Origin: Sipunculus nudus
Taxonomy: Eukaryota; Annelida; Sipuncula; Golfingiida; Sipunculidae
Length of the DNA stretch: 64,000 nucleotides
Direction: 5' to 3'
Assembly (NCBI GenBank): GCA_026874595.1
Contig: CM049311.1
Coordinates: 9,091,676-9,155,675 of the forward strand
Both the position numbers and the translations under genes were made by a program. The notes under the pieces were generated by a model that ran no database searches, had not been told where the DNA came from, and saw only the letters and a list, made by a program, of their open reading frames with translations. Positions 35,646 to 46,380 of the stretch are shown piece by piece (within the stretch, counting starts at the first letter, position 1; every line of letters begins with the position of its first letter).

Positions 35646-36965
35646 TGAGAAACCTCATGCATTACTCCTACAAACAACTATCCGTTGGTGTCATCATTAT
35701 ATCGCCAGTGACACTCATTGATAGAGAGAAGTACATTTATTGATATATATCTACAAGGGTTTATGAGATGCTCCAATGAGGTATTTATTGTTTGTAATTT
35801 ATGCCATTTTGTGCGGACGTAAAGCACCATTTGAATTGTATCCGAGTTTTGCAATGATATACGTCTGACAACAGATTTTGGACATGAAGGGATTACATTT
35901 ATAAATTAGTATGGTTAAAGGACCACTTCATACCAACTATATAGATATATATACATAGATAAACACATATGTGTCATATATATATATATAAATATATATA
36001 TGTATGTGTCATATATATATTAAATATATATATACATATATTTCAAATATATATATATACATATATTTCATATATATTGATATATATATATATATATACA
36101 TATATTTCTACATTATTGATTTATTTACGGATCATTTATCATAAAGGATATGAAGGGTAAATTAGTATTGTTTAACGACCAGTTAATAGCAACACCATAT
36201 ATATATATATGCGAGGATGTGTGTGCGTGTGAGTGAGACAGAGTGAGAGATACTTATATATTTTTTATTTTGCTGAATTAATGGGTAATAAATATATAAT
36301 TGATTTATTTACGGATTCTTTTTAAACCAATCTGAATACTCACAAAAAATATATCCATAACACTCTTCTCGAAAATCGATACGCTGATCCGCAAATGACT
36401 TTATCAGCTGAATAGATTCTTTGTATTCTCCTGCCGTCACATTCTGGATATCGTTTTTGTATTTGAATTTGTCTGGACCACTCTTCTTGTTGAGTTTACA
36501 TCCGCCCTCAACCCACCACTTCCGGCGACACGCGAGGCTGTGTGGGCCAGGAGTGTCGTCTGCTACTTCGCAGGGACCTGTGTGTAAAACAAAAACTCAT
36601 TCTAAGAACAGGAATTCCTGGTTCAGTAAAGTATAAATATTTGAAAGTTTTCATTACATTATTGTTTTTTCATACATTATACGAAATGGTTGAAATTTTT
36701 GGTAATTATATGAAAATTCATGACAAAAATTTAGAATCGTTAAAAGGTATTCTGAGATAACTCCAAAATTCATTTCAGATGCTCGTATTTGAATAATAGA
36801 CATCTTTACATTAATAGGTCAAACATAATTACAGAACACAGTTAATCGTGAAAATGACTGATATGTGTAAGTTATAATGTATATAAAATTATTACCGGCA
36901 TCACCAAAGGTCTTCATTACCATGGTAACCATGACAACGACCACTGTGGTATATAACATCGCCAT
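23286..36965 (-). CDS. Gene B: secreted S1 serine protease with three N-terminal Cys-rich domains (11 exons)
   Basis: Minus-strand exons in coding order: 36965-36896, 36577-36344, 34921-34667, 32549-32437, 32257-32116, 29514-29414, 28735-28638, 28218-28084, 27378-27236, 26155-26004, 23453-23286; 1611 nt, 536 aa plus stop, all introns GT-AG. Architecture as gene A: signal peptide, three Cys domains, CG linker (Cys274), S1 domain with His333, Asp387 and Ser484. The expected mature N-terminus IFGG is closer to IVGG than in gene A but again follows Val (Val289). Residue 189 is Lys478, so a basic residue sits at the base of the S1 pocket; a preference for acidic P1 residues is possible, but this is inference. 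Transcribed towards gene A (tail to tail). The ends agree with psi-D, its inverted copy. Confidence 0.88.
24017..25896 (+). mobile_element. Repeat R, copy 3 in the last intron of gene B
   Basis: Same head (TAGCTCAGCTGACTATAAG), (CCGT)n tract (24063-24104) and tail (CAGCTGAGCACAGTGACCCA then TAGGTCCCTTGTTT). Lies antisense to gene B between exons 10 and 11. About 1.9 kb, without the internal duplication of copy 2. Confidence 0.75.
26004..26155 (-). CDS. Gene B exon 10: protease, S1-pocket lead-in
   Basis: [20 protein letters not shown], Cys168, then [15 protein letters not shown]. 152 nt, one codon shorter than gene A. Residue 189 is Lys478; eight residues lie between Cys182 and Cys191. Confidence 0.9.
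26190..27180. other. Unclassified block in gene B intron 9
   Basis: The intron contains a more GC-rich stretch (about 26820-27090) with two TATAAAA-like motifs (near 26777 and 27062) and CACGTGAC. No open frame of note. It could be a solo LTR or another insert; the psi-D counterpart lies outside the window, so no empty site can be checked. Confidence 0.3.
27236..27378 (-). CDS. Gene B exon 9: protease, catalytic Asp
   Basis: [14 protein letters not shown] with Asp387, [27 protein letters not shown]. 143 nt, phase 2 to 1, donor CAG|gtaaca. Confidence 0.93.
28084..28218 (-). CDS. Gene B exon 8: protease, strand region
   Basis: [16 protein letters not shown] and [15 protein letters not shown]. 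135 nt, phase 2-2. Asn-Met-Ser is a possible glycosylation site. Acceptor tgtgatag. Confidence 0.9.
28638..28735 (-). CDS. Gene B exon 7: protease, catalytic His
   Basis: [29 protein letters not shown] with His333. 98 nt. Donor CT|gtaagt, phase 2. Confidence 0.93.
29414..29514 (-). CDS. Gene B exon 6: linker and protease N-terminus
   Basis: [16 protein letters not shown] then [18 protein letters not shown]. 101 nt, donor ATG|gtaaga. The propeptide has no Arg or Lys before IFGG. Confidence 0.9.
30790..31059 (-). CDS. Unrecognised 89-aa open frame in gene B intron 5
   Basis: Starts [20 protein letters not shown] and contains [20 protein letters not shown]. Same strand as gene B, between exons 5 and 6. 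The corresponding psi-D sequence (about 60800-61075) is similar but frameshifted by one base in an A run. No known domain recognised and no splice sites obviously join it to gene B. May be a fragment of an old element. Confidence 0.25.
   Translation of the reverse strand: MMSGPSLFYFNYHEYTRIMYGLSELLNVDVIPGEYKCSSLSVKTPIGTLNFVSLHDVHEVMAYDTYEYKNSSCSSLSENVYTTWSEIII
31846..31895. repeat. (CT)n microsatellite, gene B intron 5
   Basis: About 50 bases of CT. The inverted copy has (CA)n(GA)n at 59711-59777 in the matching place. Confidence 0.97.
32116..32257 (-). CDS. Gene B exon 5: Cys-rich domain 3, second half
   Basis: [18 protein letters not shown], then [12 protein letters not shown]. 142 nt, phase 0 to 1, donor AAAG|gtattt. 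Normal GT donor, unlike gene A. Confidence 0.9.
32437..32549 (-). CDS. Gene B exon 4: Cys-rich domain 3, first half
   Basis: [34 protein letters not shown]. 113 nt, phase 1 to 0. By eye seven differences from the psi-D copy. Donor AAG|gtcggc. Confidence 0.9.
33410..34620 (-). repeat. Diverged tandem repeat, period about 300 bp, gene B intron 3
   Basis: About four imperfect units marked by a CTTGACCTT-type core (near 33488, 33820, 34086, 34371), a 'gaatgctatatataagacgcaagaacc' stretch and a ggacaactgac stretch. No coding potential. The same array is longer in psi-D. Confidence 0.7.
34667..34921 (-). CDS. Gene B exon 3: Cys-rich domain 2
   Basis: [29 protein letters not shown] sequon, [15 protein letters not shown]. 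255 nt, phase 1-1, as in gene A. Donor A|gtaagt. Confidence 0.92.
35173..35234. repeat. (TA)n microsatellite, gene B intron 2
   Basis: About 60 bases, abuts the TIR element. Confidence 0.97.
35235..35580 (-). mobile_element. TIR element, gene B intron 2 counterpart
   Basis: CAGTGAACCTGGTTGTGTCG and GGTTAAGTCGAATTCCCGC match the complement of the right end of the psi-D element. The other terminal repeat is missing; (TA)n starts right after aggccctc. Inserted before the arms separated. Confidence 0.6.
35579..35640. repeat. (TA)n microsatellite, gene B intron 2
   Basis: About 60 bases, at the other side of the degraded TIR element. Confidence 0.97.
36344..36577 (-). CDS. Gene B exon 2: Cys-rich domain 1
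   Basis: [29 protein letters not shown], then EECYGYIF at the end. 234 nt, phase 1-1. Acceptor ttacacacag, donor T|gtgagt. Quite different in sequence from gene A domain 1 although cysteine spacing is the same, so this domain diverges fastest. Confidence 0.88.
36896..36965 (-). CDS. Gene B exon 1: signal peptide
   Basis: [20 protein letters not shown] then GDA plus one base; hydrophobic Val/Met core. Phase 1, donor CCG|gtaata. A pyrimidine-rich tgtttcttgag lies 16 bases before the ATG and is a clean tttag acceptor in psi-D, hinting at a non-coding first exon. Confidence 0.82.
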
Positions 36966-37880
36966 TGTCTTGGGGCAACTCAAGAAACAATACATATTGA
37001 TTAGTGGTTAGATATACATACATTAAATAGTTATAATAATTAAATTAACATTACTGTACCAGTTTTACGGCGAGGAGTTAGCAAATGCGACTTCGAAGTG
37101 GTGCCATGCAGCCTCCGCCTGTAGGCGCTCGAAGCGGCCGTTTCTAAATCCCTCCCGGAATTGACAAGAAAGTTTCATACCACCAAGGAAATATTAAACC
37201 TCCCGAGTTCCCTAATCGCAGACTTCGCTAAAATACTACATATATATATATACTCGCTGACTTCACTTAAATAAAACATTTTTTTTTACAGAAACCTTAT
37301 CGTATTACTTGAGATAAAATGAAATATTCACAGACAACTTTTTATATCTAAAAACTATAATATAACTATAATCATATAGATATACACGTGATCGACATAT
37401 ATCGCACAAACATAAAACACGCAAACGTCCACCTAATTTGAGAAAACTATTAGAAAATGTAAATAGTAATACAGAATATCAAATAAATTTTGAATTCAAA
37501 TAATAATTGAGATCCAGTAAAAGGATCAAGAGTAAAAGAAAAATATAAATCGTCGATGGTTTTCTAAGGACTGGGAACAGGTGGAGAGTCGGAAAAGTCC
37601 AAGAGAGATTTCGAGAACGTTTTCAATCAGTTTGCTTATATGAATCAAACTGATGTTGATGCCACACATAATTAAAACACATATATTTAAAATCAACTAT
37701 GGACGGAGTATATTAGTCGATTATTGTTAACACACTGCTCAAATTTCTAATGTTAATATCCTGGCGGGCTTTGGATGTAACCATGTAAATTTGAGAAGAG
37801 TATGATCAAATATGTAACAAAATTTTGTTATCTCTTGCAGAATAGTTATGTTCACTTCCCTGTAATAAAACCTGCATGAA
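36966..37880 (-). promoter_or_regulatory. Upstream region of gene B, conserved in psi-D
   Basis: Matches 51410-52335 in inverted orientation over most of its length, including a segment around 37400-37660 (tagttttctcaaattaggtg). It must contain the promoter or a 5' non-coding exon, but no core element can be named. Confidence 0.4.
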
Positions 37881-38919
37881 ATAGTTATATTTTAGTATAT
37901 TATATTTTAGTATAGTATATATATATATATATACATATATATGTATATAATGTCATTGTTATATATCATGATTCACACATACCTCTCTGCTGTCTGCTTG
38001 GGATGGAATATCATTGCGTGGGTAATACTGTGTACTATATACGGCCAGAAATAACTGCAATTATACACAAATGTGGCCAGTATCACAAAAGTCCAAGTGA
38101 CGTCACAATAACTGAAAAATCCTCGGAATTCAGGACAAAATAATTTGACATGTCTTGATCGCTTGGATTACAATCAACCCGATTTGCCGTGGGAAAATAG
38201 TTCGTAGGTTGCTAAACACAATTATATAAAAACAAATCCCACAATGCTTCGTAACCAAAATATGCATATTTATCTCTGTTGCAGGTCCTGCAAATTAACT
38301 ATATGGGCATTATAACATACTGAACTGTAGTAAAACTGTTAATAGCAAGTCTGCCTCGACTTGTATGTCAGAGTTTGAGCAATGCTTTCTTTATTAAATT
38401 ACGTAGTACTGGAATATTTAAAAAAAAAACTAAAGAAAGATTGTTCATTCATGAAAAGGAGCGCAATATTTAGAGATATTCTGTCAACTGTTAAAACAAA
38501 TTTGGACAAAAATACACTATTGCTGTAGAGAGATATGACCGCTTTTGTACTTTACCCTTTACTGTTTACAAGCCACTAAAGAGCACTCAAAATTGGCAAC
38601 TATAATGCCATGATATGTATAGATTCTTTCAGGAAAAAATGTTGCATATTATTTCTAAGTTTCAATGATTTTCATTAATCTTCAGCAAACCCTCTTAGTG
38701 GGAACCGTTGAAAATTTGATAAAGATACAAAAAAAGCTTGAAAAGATATAGCTGTTAGTGTAAATATAAATAGTGTCAGAATTTGTCGGAAATCTAAAAT
38801 AAATGTAAACAGTAAAGGGTTAAAGGTAACCCCTACCCCTTAGTGGTTAATCTTGGTATACGAGCATTTTAGTGGAGTTGCCGAATGTTTAAATACCGAT
38901 GCGACATGTTTATTTAATT

Positions 38920-39395
38920 GGGAAAGGGATTCACAATGTTGGAGGAGGGAAAAAATAGCCGGAGAGCGAAGGATTGGCATCAAGGCCAAATTCAGTTGTT
39001 AATTTAAACGTTGTAAATCAGACAAATCTTGAAAGCCTCCAACGGCTAATTCTTATGGAAACTTCTGTATATATTTTCCTAATATTAAATAAGAGATCTA
39101 TGGCTTGATTAGATACTGCTTGGCGAATATGAATGAATAGATAGGTATCTGCCTTTTTTTTAAATTTCCGAATGTTAATAAATTAAACAGCATGCTTATT
39201 GAATGCAAAAAAGGATTTAACACTGTTAGAAAAAGGAACAATTAGTCCAAGAACGAAGGATGGGTATCAAATTCTCAAAGCCTCCAACGGCAACTTCTTA
39301 TGCAAACTTCTGTATATTTTCCCAATATTAAATAAAAGATCTATGGCTTGATGAGATACTGCTTGCTTATGAATAAACAGATAGGTATCTGTCTA
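38920..39395. repeat. Diverged tandem duplication, intergenic
   Basis: 38920-39155 and 39205-39395 share 'aaagcctccaacggc', 'aaacttctgtatat', 'agatctatggcttgat' and 'agatactgcttg'. No gene seen. Confidence 0.7.
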
Positions 39396-39599
39396 GAGAA
39401 TATATAGAATGTATGGTTTAGGTGAAAACTTTGGTTTCATCATTTTGGCAGGAAAGTTTCATCAGAGTTCGAACTGAGTAGTCCTAGCTTCAAGACTTGT
39501 AGCACCCGGGCGTATGTCTTACATTAGCGTCCTACCACACGTCTTACCTGCCTCAGGACACAGCTCGTAGGGCTATAAACATGGGAGAATACCTTAAAC

Positions 39600-40574
39600 C
39601 CAACAGTTACTATTTAACCTACCCGCAGGACCTTAGCAGACATTGAACAATTAACGCCAGATTAACATTTTGATATCGCCAATTGTGACATCATGTGTCT
39701 GAGTTTTGCTATTGATGTCTGTGTTTAATTCCGAAAATCAGTATTTATATGCGCTATTTGATCATATAATTGATTAAATTTGGTGGGAACGCAAGCTTTA
39801 ACACATTATCAACCTCATATACCTGGTCTGCAGTCTTCATACTAAGTTTTCAAGTGGCAATACAAAGCGTGACCTGAGCCATATTTGTGAACACAGTATC
39901 AACACCAGGAGTAAAATGGTTTCATCGCTTGTTTTTGTGAATTGGTGCATACATATACCAGCTCCCATACTCAATTTCAAGATACAAAAAAAAACCCTGA
40001 ACAATCTTAATTTGTGAAATTGCGCTGTATGGCTACCAGGTGGTGTGCGCGCTGTTTATAATATACCTCGCTGATCGCGACCGGTAGAAGCATTTTTCCA
40101 CTTGCTTACAGGAGTAAGCCTACGGTTTTCGAACGAAATATTGACACATACCATAATCTTACCCTCTGTATATTTAACTTACCTTCTTTTTAAATAACAG
40201 TTAAGAATTTTAAGTACTGCTGTCCTGTCTGTTTTGATCTCAAATGCCACGCCAGTAATCATTGCCATCAACGTATAAATATAAACGGAGAGAACTTAGT
40301 TATAGGGAATGAGAATGAATTTTCATATTAAGTATGACACAAAACCAAAAACTCCTAAATTATGGGGATTCGCTGCTCTTATTTTCGTGGGTCAATTTTT
40401 TTTGTGAATGAAGACCAGTTCTATGGTACAATTGCTAATAATGCAATTGCATTAAAAAGAGTTCTTAAAGTTACAGAACATTACAAAATATACACCATCT
40501 AAGAAATGAAGAAATATTTTTGTATTTTCTTGGCAAGCTGGAAAAATTCTACATATTGTGTCTTGACCGGTAAA

Positions 40575-40652
<78 letters not shown>

Positions 40653-41074
40653 CATAGGTTATAATTAAGAGTGACGCCTTCTAGATAGACTTGCTTGATT
40701 TTAGATTTATTTATATATATATACCCGCGTCCTGATCTTGACCAAACAGAAACTTATCAAACCACGGACGCAACTCTTAGACCGAAAACATGGCGAAATG
40801 ATTAAACCCCATTTATCTTTGCTGGCAGTTGTAACTATTCAATACTACCCGCATGAACTTCGCAGACATTGAACAATTTAAGGCAGATAAAACTTTCAAT
40901 AACGCCAATTATGCCATCATGTGTCTGGATATCGCCACTGATGTTGCGCTTAATTTCGAATACAATTACGATTTATTTTATAGACATTATCAACTTCATT
41001 CAGCCTCGTCTGTCTTTGATAATATTTTCATCATTATCCTCTTTATATCTATTCTGTTAATAACTATTGCTTAA
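39600..41074. repeat. Spaced duplicate (39600-39840 and 40820-41010) with a 73-aa frame
   Basis: Both halves contain gcagacattgaacaatt, cgccaatt and catcatgtgtctg. The second carries an open frame at 40853-41074 (+) starting MNFADIEQFKADKTFNNANY and ending in a hydrophobic stretch; the first copy is frameshifted. I do not recognise it and it may be chance. Confidence 0.45.
40577..40651. repeat. (TA)n microsatellite, intergenic
   Basis: About 75 bases of TA between gene B and psi-C. Confidence 0.97.
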
Positions 41075-41375
41075 AATGACCTGAATCGTTTTGTGCAAAC
41101 AGTACTCAAGGCTAACATTATTTATTCGCTCGAATTTTGAAATTGGTTCTTACATATACAAGTGAAGATACTCGTATTGTTCACAAAGTAAATAAAAGAA
41201 AGGAAGAATTGCATGAATTTTCATCTCATAGAAGTATGGAATACTGTATCAACTTTTTATATCAAGATTTTTTTTGGGGAAAATTTTCTTTTCGCAATAG
41301 CAACGACATTGCTTTATATTTTAAAAGACTTCAAAAGAAGTCTTTTCTTCGAACAAAATGAAAAACTCTTGTCCA

Positions 41376-41470
41376 CAGGGGGTCCAGTACCCCCTTCTTT
41401 TTTTAAGGTTTTGTTATTAGTCCTGATGGGTTGGACCCTCCTTTTCCTAAATCCTGGATCCGCCCTGAGT
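41376..41470 (-). repeat. GGATCC-type repeat, short copy
   Basis: On the minus strand reads 'ggcggatccaggatttagga', then G-rich DNA ending 'gggggtactggaccccc'. Same family as 8537. Confidence 0.55.
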
Positions 41471-43290
41471 AGGCCTACCCATCCTCCTGACAGTGTAAGG
41501 TGATATGTCACTTCAATTGACACCTATTGTCAGTAGGGATACAGAAGATGTAAAAAAGAATGAAAATTCTAAATAATGTGTTTTACAGGGAGTTAAATAA
41601 ATATTTAAGAGTGAAAACTACACAAAGTAAGAAAAAGTGTGTTTTATAGGACTATAAATTAAAAATTTAAATTTGAAAACCACTAAAAGAAAAAAAAGAG
41701 TTCCGTTGATGAAATTTTGATGGAAGGCGGGTTAATGGCCTTGTTGACATTGTGTCACATTTTTCAAACAGACCGTCCATCTTTTAATATCAAGGATGAA
41801 CCCCCCCCCCGTACACATTCATTAACACAGCATGCTTTTACGCCTTAATCTAGCAATTTCGACTGAGAAGTTTTATATTTAAAAAATGAGTAAAAAGAGC
41901 AAACAAAGAGTATGCTTTAAAAACATCCCATGCAGAAATAACCAAAAAAAGCATTTATCCGTGAAACATATTTTATATATTGATAAACCTGTTGATCTAT
42001 TTTGCGGTGTTATATCCATGGCGCGGAATTGCAAATATAAACAGGAACTTACCCACGTGCTGCCTTGGAGAGTTTACGTGAAACATATTTTTTTCAAGAA
42101 TTGTTGGAAGATATAAATGCCAGATGATAGTGCAGGGAAACATGTTGTAGTCATTTCAACATTCTGCAAAAAGGATAACCTTGATGAATTGGGGGCTTAA
42201 ACATTCTTGGTTGCTGACATTAGAAATGATAGCCAAGGCATCGCTAGTTGCATGTTTTCACATTTACCGACCATGCATATTGGTCGATGACTAAATCATA
42301 TGTCAGACGAAACATGTATTAATCCGTTACTGGCAACAGGGGTTATTCATATGCACAGTCGACCATAATCCTACACTGGAGGTTGATTTTGTCACATGCC
42401 CGTGTTGTGAATAACCAGATCATGAAGCGACGCTATCAAATTTGAAATTTACTAAACTCTTTATAGGCAGCAAAATTCACGTAAAGCATGATTTAACCTA
42501 AAAGCTTTATATTCAGATTAAAATGTATACATGGTGAATTTTATATAATTTTTTTGCCAGTTCCCTGGTGGTGATGTACGGCAACGGCATCTTTTACAAG
42601 CAGTTAGTTTGAACGAGTTAAAATGTACGAAACCTTGGCGTTGCTGCAGCAGAATATACATGCATGATCTGACTTCCTCCCGACACAAGGGAAATTATTT
42701 TGGATAGTCTTTTGAGCATAAACATATTTTTATTAACGGCGGCGGTGTACCACGGTATCTTTATACATCCCGGCTGTTATCCCGAGGTCCTATTCCAAGT
42801 GTCCTAGTGCAGTTGCAGCAGTGGCTTGTTCCAGACCACATTGGTTTACATTGTATAGACACTGGACATTTGCGGATTTAGTTTTTGTGGTACCAGACTG
42901 CTTTGTCCTAGACAGGACTCTGACGAGGTTCACAATAATACATATATGCACGCTCATATGATGTCTAGATTTGAAGGATACTACCTAATAGTGGCAAGGA
43001 ATTGATTGTTAATTCAGTTTTGTTTAATTGAAAGAAATTTAATGACAGAATAAATCCAGTCTCAGAGATTAAAGCTGCCGTACCCTCTGACTACCCCCCT
43101 GTGCGTCCTTCTAATGAAATCCTTCAGGGCTTTCATCTGAGCAAAGTGTCTACCGCACCTGTGGGCCCCGGGTGTTGAATCATTCCATTACTCGGTAATT
43201 ACACCGAGGGACCTGGGCAACACTTAAGTATATTTAGTTTGTGCAAATGTTTCCTTAAAATAAACAATGTATTTATTTGTTTATTTTCAG

Positions 43291-43527
43291 AGACTTGTTC
43301 ATCTTCAGACGACAAGCGGCCTCCACACAGCCTGGCGTGTCTGCGTCAATTGTGGCAGGAGGAGGTGTGTAAGGTGGGCACGATCAGCGGTCCTACCAAG
43401 TCCCGATTTAAAACGTTCTGGCAGAACACGAAACTTGGCAGGTTCTGGAACTTAGTAAAGACTATCAAAGCACAGGCCAACAAAGGTGTCACTGCCTTCA
43501 TGAACGAGTGTTATGGGGAAAGCCCTG
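43291..43527 (+). pseudogene. psi-C exon 2-like (Cys domain 1)
   Basis: Reads CSSSDDKRPPHSLACLRQLW, EEVC, NECYG, still open and close to gene A exon 2, but the Gly before the third Cys is Val. The donor is deleted: gene A has ccctgtcgtctgtgagta, here ccctgagta. Reading runs on into the old intron and stops at a TGA after about ten codons. Confidence 0.85.
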
Positions 43528-44202
43528 AGTATCGCACTTTTAAATTTAGAATATGAATCTAATAGAAAACTTAATTTGATAATTGACACGAGAAACTCAT
43601 TTAAGAAAGAATCCCCAAAATAATTAACAACTTTATTTAAAATATTCACTGTAGTTTTTACCCTGCAACTATTACATAAAAAATGATATAGCATAAGAAA
43701 AAAAAAGATAACACTTAATCATGGCAACGAATTATAGGACAACAGACGTTATCCATTCATCACACCTCCAACTTTTACATAAGAAGGTTTACAATGAATT
43801 ATATTCTTTTAGTTATATGTTTTAAGATATATTTAAATTTGATTTGTAAATCGTGATAATATAATGAATAAATCATTAAAAGGATTAAAGGTCAAATGTA
43901 CGGTTACGTACGCCATATCAAAGATACAGGCTGATCAATAAAAAGTCTGTCCTGTAATATGCTTGAATATGTTAAGGTAAATTATGTATATATATATATA
44001 TTATAATAACCTTATAAAAAACATACAGCTACTGCATCTGGTTTTTCTTGCGGAAATATTTAGGACCAAATCAGGTATACATGTTCTTTAAACAACTTAA
44101 ATTGACATTTTGGGTTTTCGTTGACAATTAAGAAATTGTAGGCTGTTTTCAACGGGGGAGGTGTGTTGTCTCGGCATACACTCTAGTATTTGAACTTTTT
44201 AG

Positions 44203-44456
44203 CTGATTGTTCCAATAAGAAAAGTCTAGGTCCGCACACCAAGGAGTGTATGATTGACCATTGACTGAAGGCGGGATGCTTCCTGAACGGATGCGGAAGT
44301 CCACTTCACGCGCCCTACAATGTCGTATGGTGGGACGCAGGTTCTGTTGATAACGTGAGGCGTAATATGAGAATGGTAAAGCGGAAAGCAGACCTCGACA
44401 AGAATACCTCTGAAGGTATTCACAATCGGACGCTTGTTTCAGGGCAAGAAATACCA
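44203..44456 (+). pseudogene. psi-C exon 3-like (Cys domain 2)
   Basis: Acceptor ttttttag kept; CSNKKSLGPHTKEC then a TGA where gene A has Trp. Further indels before the end, and the donor is ctaagt instead of gtaagt. Confidence 0.85.
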
Positions 44457-45007
44457 CTAAGTTAATATCAAATTGACAAGTCGGTATTTAATGAGGTACA
44501 TTGTTTTTAAGACTTTGTGTTTTTTTTTCAGAAAGTATAAGAACTTCAGTAAAAATATTGACTATTTCTGAGGATCGATCGAGTTTTACCCATGTCCACC
44601 GCCATTTGTCCTAGCGGATGGGAGAGGAGTCAATACAGGGGAGGATCCAGGTCTGAAATTCTCAAAAATAGGTAGCGGCTTGGATACACTTTTACATCAG
44701 TTCAAATGTCCGGTGCCATCAACTTTCGGCTTCGTCCGATTCCCCCTTTCTCTACTGTTAAAGTATCACAATTCGTGCCTTGGACCAGTATAAACGTCCG
44801 TTATTGTGATTCCGGGAGTTCTTGTGACGGATTTACACGTCAAATTACTTTGCTGTAACATATTTCTCGATATACATTTCTCGATATATCATATCTCCAG
44901 ATGCGCATCAGTTCGATTCATTATTCATTAAATGGTATTATATGTGATTAACTGTTGGCGGCGTCATTCGAAAGCTTGTAATTCAGAACAAATGAAAAGG
45001 CACTTGT

Positions 45008-45054
45008 TCTTTGAGGGTACAACAGTCAGCGACAGCAAGAAGTGGCCCTGGATG
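45008..45054 (+). pseudogene. psi-C exon 6 remnant
   Basis: Only the 3' half of the exon remains, FEGTTVSDSKKWPWM with its gtaagatgacgtcacc donor context. The left edge is a deletion junction: DNA matching gene A near 9020 is joined to DNA matching 11540. Confidence 0.82.
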
Positions 45055-45194
45055 GTAAGATGACGTCACCTGATGACGTCTCACTGTTCCGTCTTTAGAG
45101 TTGCAAAATAATTTAGTCAAATATATAAAACAAAAACCCTGTAGAAGCTAGCGCCTAGGGAAACTCACACGTTAACTCCTCGTTTCTGCAAAAG

Positions 45195-45348
45195 TGTCTC
45201 TGCTGGTTGTTAGCTACAGGAAGCTCCGGTGTTCTTCCCATCCAGATCGGAGTGTCTGCGTGAGTGGGAGGACCGGGAACACAAACTGCTCCTTAAGCAG
45301 TACCACGCTATCTGTGTCAAAGAGCGATTTAAGGCAAACCTGTGCCAG
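45195..45348 (+). pseudogene. psi-C exon 10-like
   Basis: LRCSSH-type frame because one base is lost near the start. Underlying match to gene A exon 10 includes the cysteine codons and the CTGTGCCAG|gtcagt donor. Reached from exon 6 across a second deletion junction at about 45143. Confidence 0.82.
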
Positions 45349-45747
45349 GTCAGTTAGATCTAAGACTCCAGTTGACGAACAAATGTAGATGTACTAGCAT
45401 TTATTTTTACTTTGTGAAGGGTGTGACCATAAGCATAGTAATATTAACGTTATTTAGGTCCCCGTAGTAGACGGAAAGCATCGTATAAAGCTTCCGCAGA
45501 ATTAGCGTATATATACTTTCCTTACTCTATTTCTTTGAATAAACAAAACAATTGAGCAACTGGAGTAACTAATAATCCTTTTGATGTGGAAGAACCCATT
45601 GCATTTTTTTCTCCTTATCGCCCAGCAATAGGTATTTTTCCGAAGAAAAATGAATATATAATTTGCTTTATCAAGTTATGTTTGAAGATTTTTAGCTTAA
45701 TTTTTAAATATAATTTGCCTTTAAACCTTGATCTTTGACCTTTACAG

Positions 45748-45918
45748 AGTGATTCTGGAGGACCTCTGTTGTGTCAACAAGTGAGTGACAGATAGGTTAC
45801 TATAGGTGCGGCGTCGTGGTCATCAGGAGTCTGTGCCATGAAGGAAACCAAGACGTTTCAGTTTGCCCGGCTGATGCCGTTCCTTGGATGGATAAATAAA
45901 ACTAGCCTGTGTCTGTAG
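45748..45918 (+). pseudogene. psi-C exon 11-like
   Basis: 171 nt, same length as gene A exon 11. Begins SDSGGPLLCQQ (Gly193 changed to Ser next to the catalytic Ser), then TAG at 45793. MPFLGWIN and the stop are still recognisable. Confidence 0.85.
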
Positions 45919-46380
45919 ATATAAACAGCACTCAGCACTGGATCTATCACATATAAATTTGTTTTCTAATTTTATAATTTAACAGTGGTTTAAATAATTT
46001 ACATATCAATGTTTTCATCATACTCGTACAGCCAGGTTTGTGCACTTACTTGCTATTAACAAATTCCTTAAGTAATCAAAATATAAATTTCTTAATGCCA
46101 ATGCATATTCTTTAAATTTCTCCGCGAATCATTGAATAAGAATTATATGATTTTTATCTGGTAAAGACTTGTACATTAATTATAAATGTTTTATTATATC
46201 ATTCTTTTGCATGACACATGAAGAAACAGACGGTTTGAATCTAAAATAAGCCTTGTATACGTTCAATATATAATAAAGATGAGAATAATATACGAATTAT
46301 CTGGTATCGAATGGTTCACATAGTTCACGCACAGGTGACAGCAGTAAATATAAGACTGCTTCTGTGTAATACGTATATCT

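Larger units (their letters stand above)
23286..38340 (-). repeat. Inverted duplication, left arm (gene B)
   Basis: The gene B locus and its upstream DNA match 47530-64000 in inverted orientation: exons, most introns, and about 1.3 kb upstream. The outer match at 38340 pairs with about 47530 (both have 'tttgcaggacctgcaaca'). Confidence 0.82.
38341..42449. other. Intergenic between gene B and psi-C
   Basis: Diverged tandem duplications (38920-39395; 39600/40820), a (TA)n tract and a short GGATCC-type repeat. No supported gene; the frame at 41886-42116 is unrecognised. Confidence 0.55.
42450..46380 (+). pseudogene. psi-C: decayed partial duplicate of gene A
   Basis: Exonic and intronic DNA colinear with gene A starts just after the signal-peptide exon (the 'cagcaaaattca' stretch at about 42467 matches 5457) and runs past the stop into the 3' flank. 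Present: exon 2-like, exon 3-like, the 3' half of exon 6, exon 10-like and exon 11-like. Missing: exons 4, 5, 7, 8 and 9. Lesions: exon 2 donor removed by an 8-base deletion, TGG to TGA in exon 3 (44262-44264), exon 3 donor GT to CT, a one-base deletion in exon 10, Gly193 to Ser and TGG to TAG (45793-45795) in exon 11. No leader exon was found upstream. Not expected to make a protease. Confidence 0.88.

Noticed and set aside
43452-44457. Minus-strand frames over the psi-C exons
   Set aside because: Antisense shadows; the plus-strand match to gene A explains the conservation.
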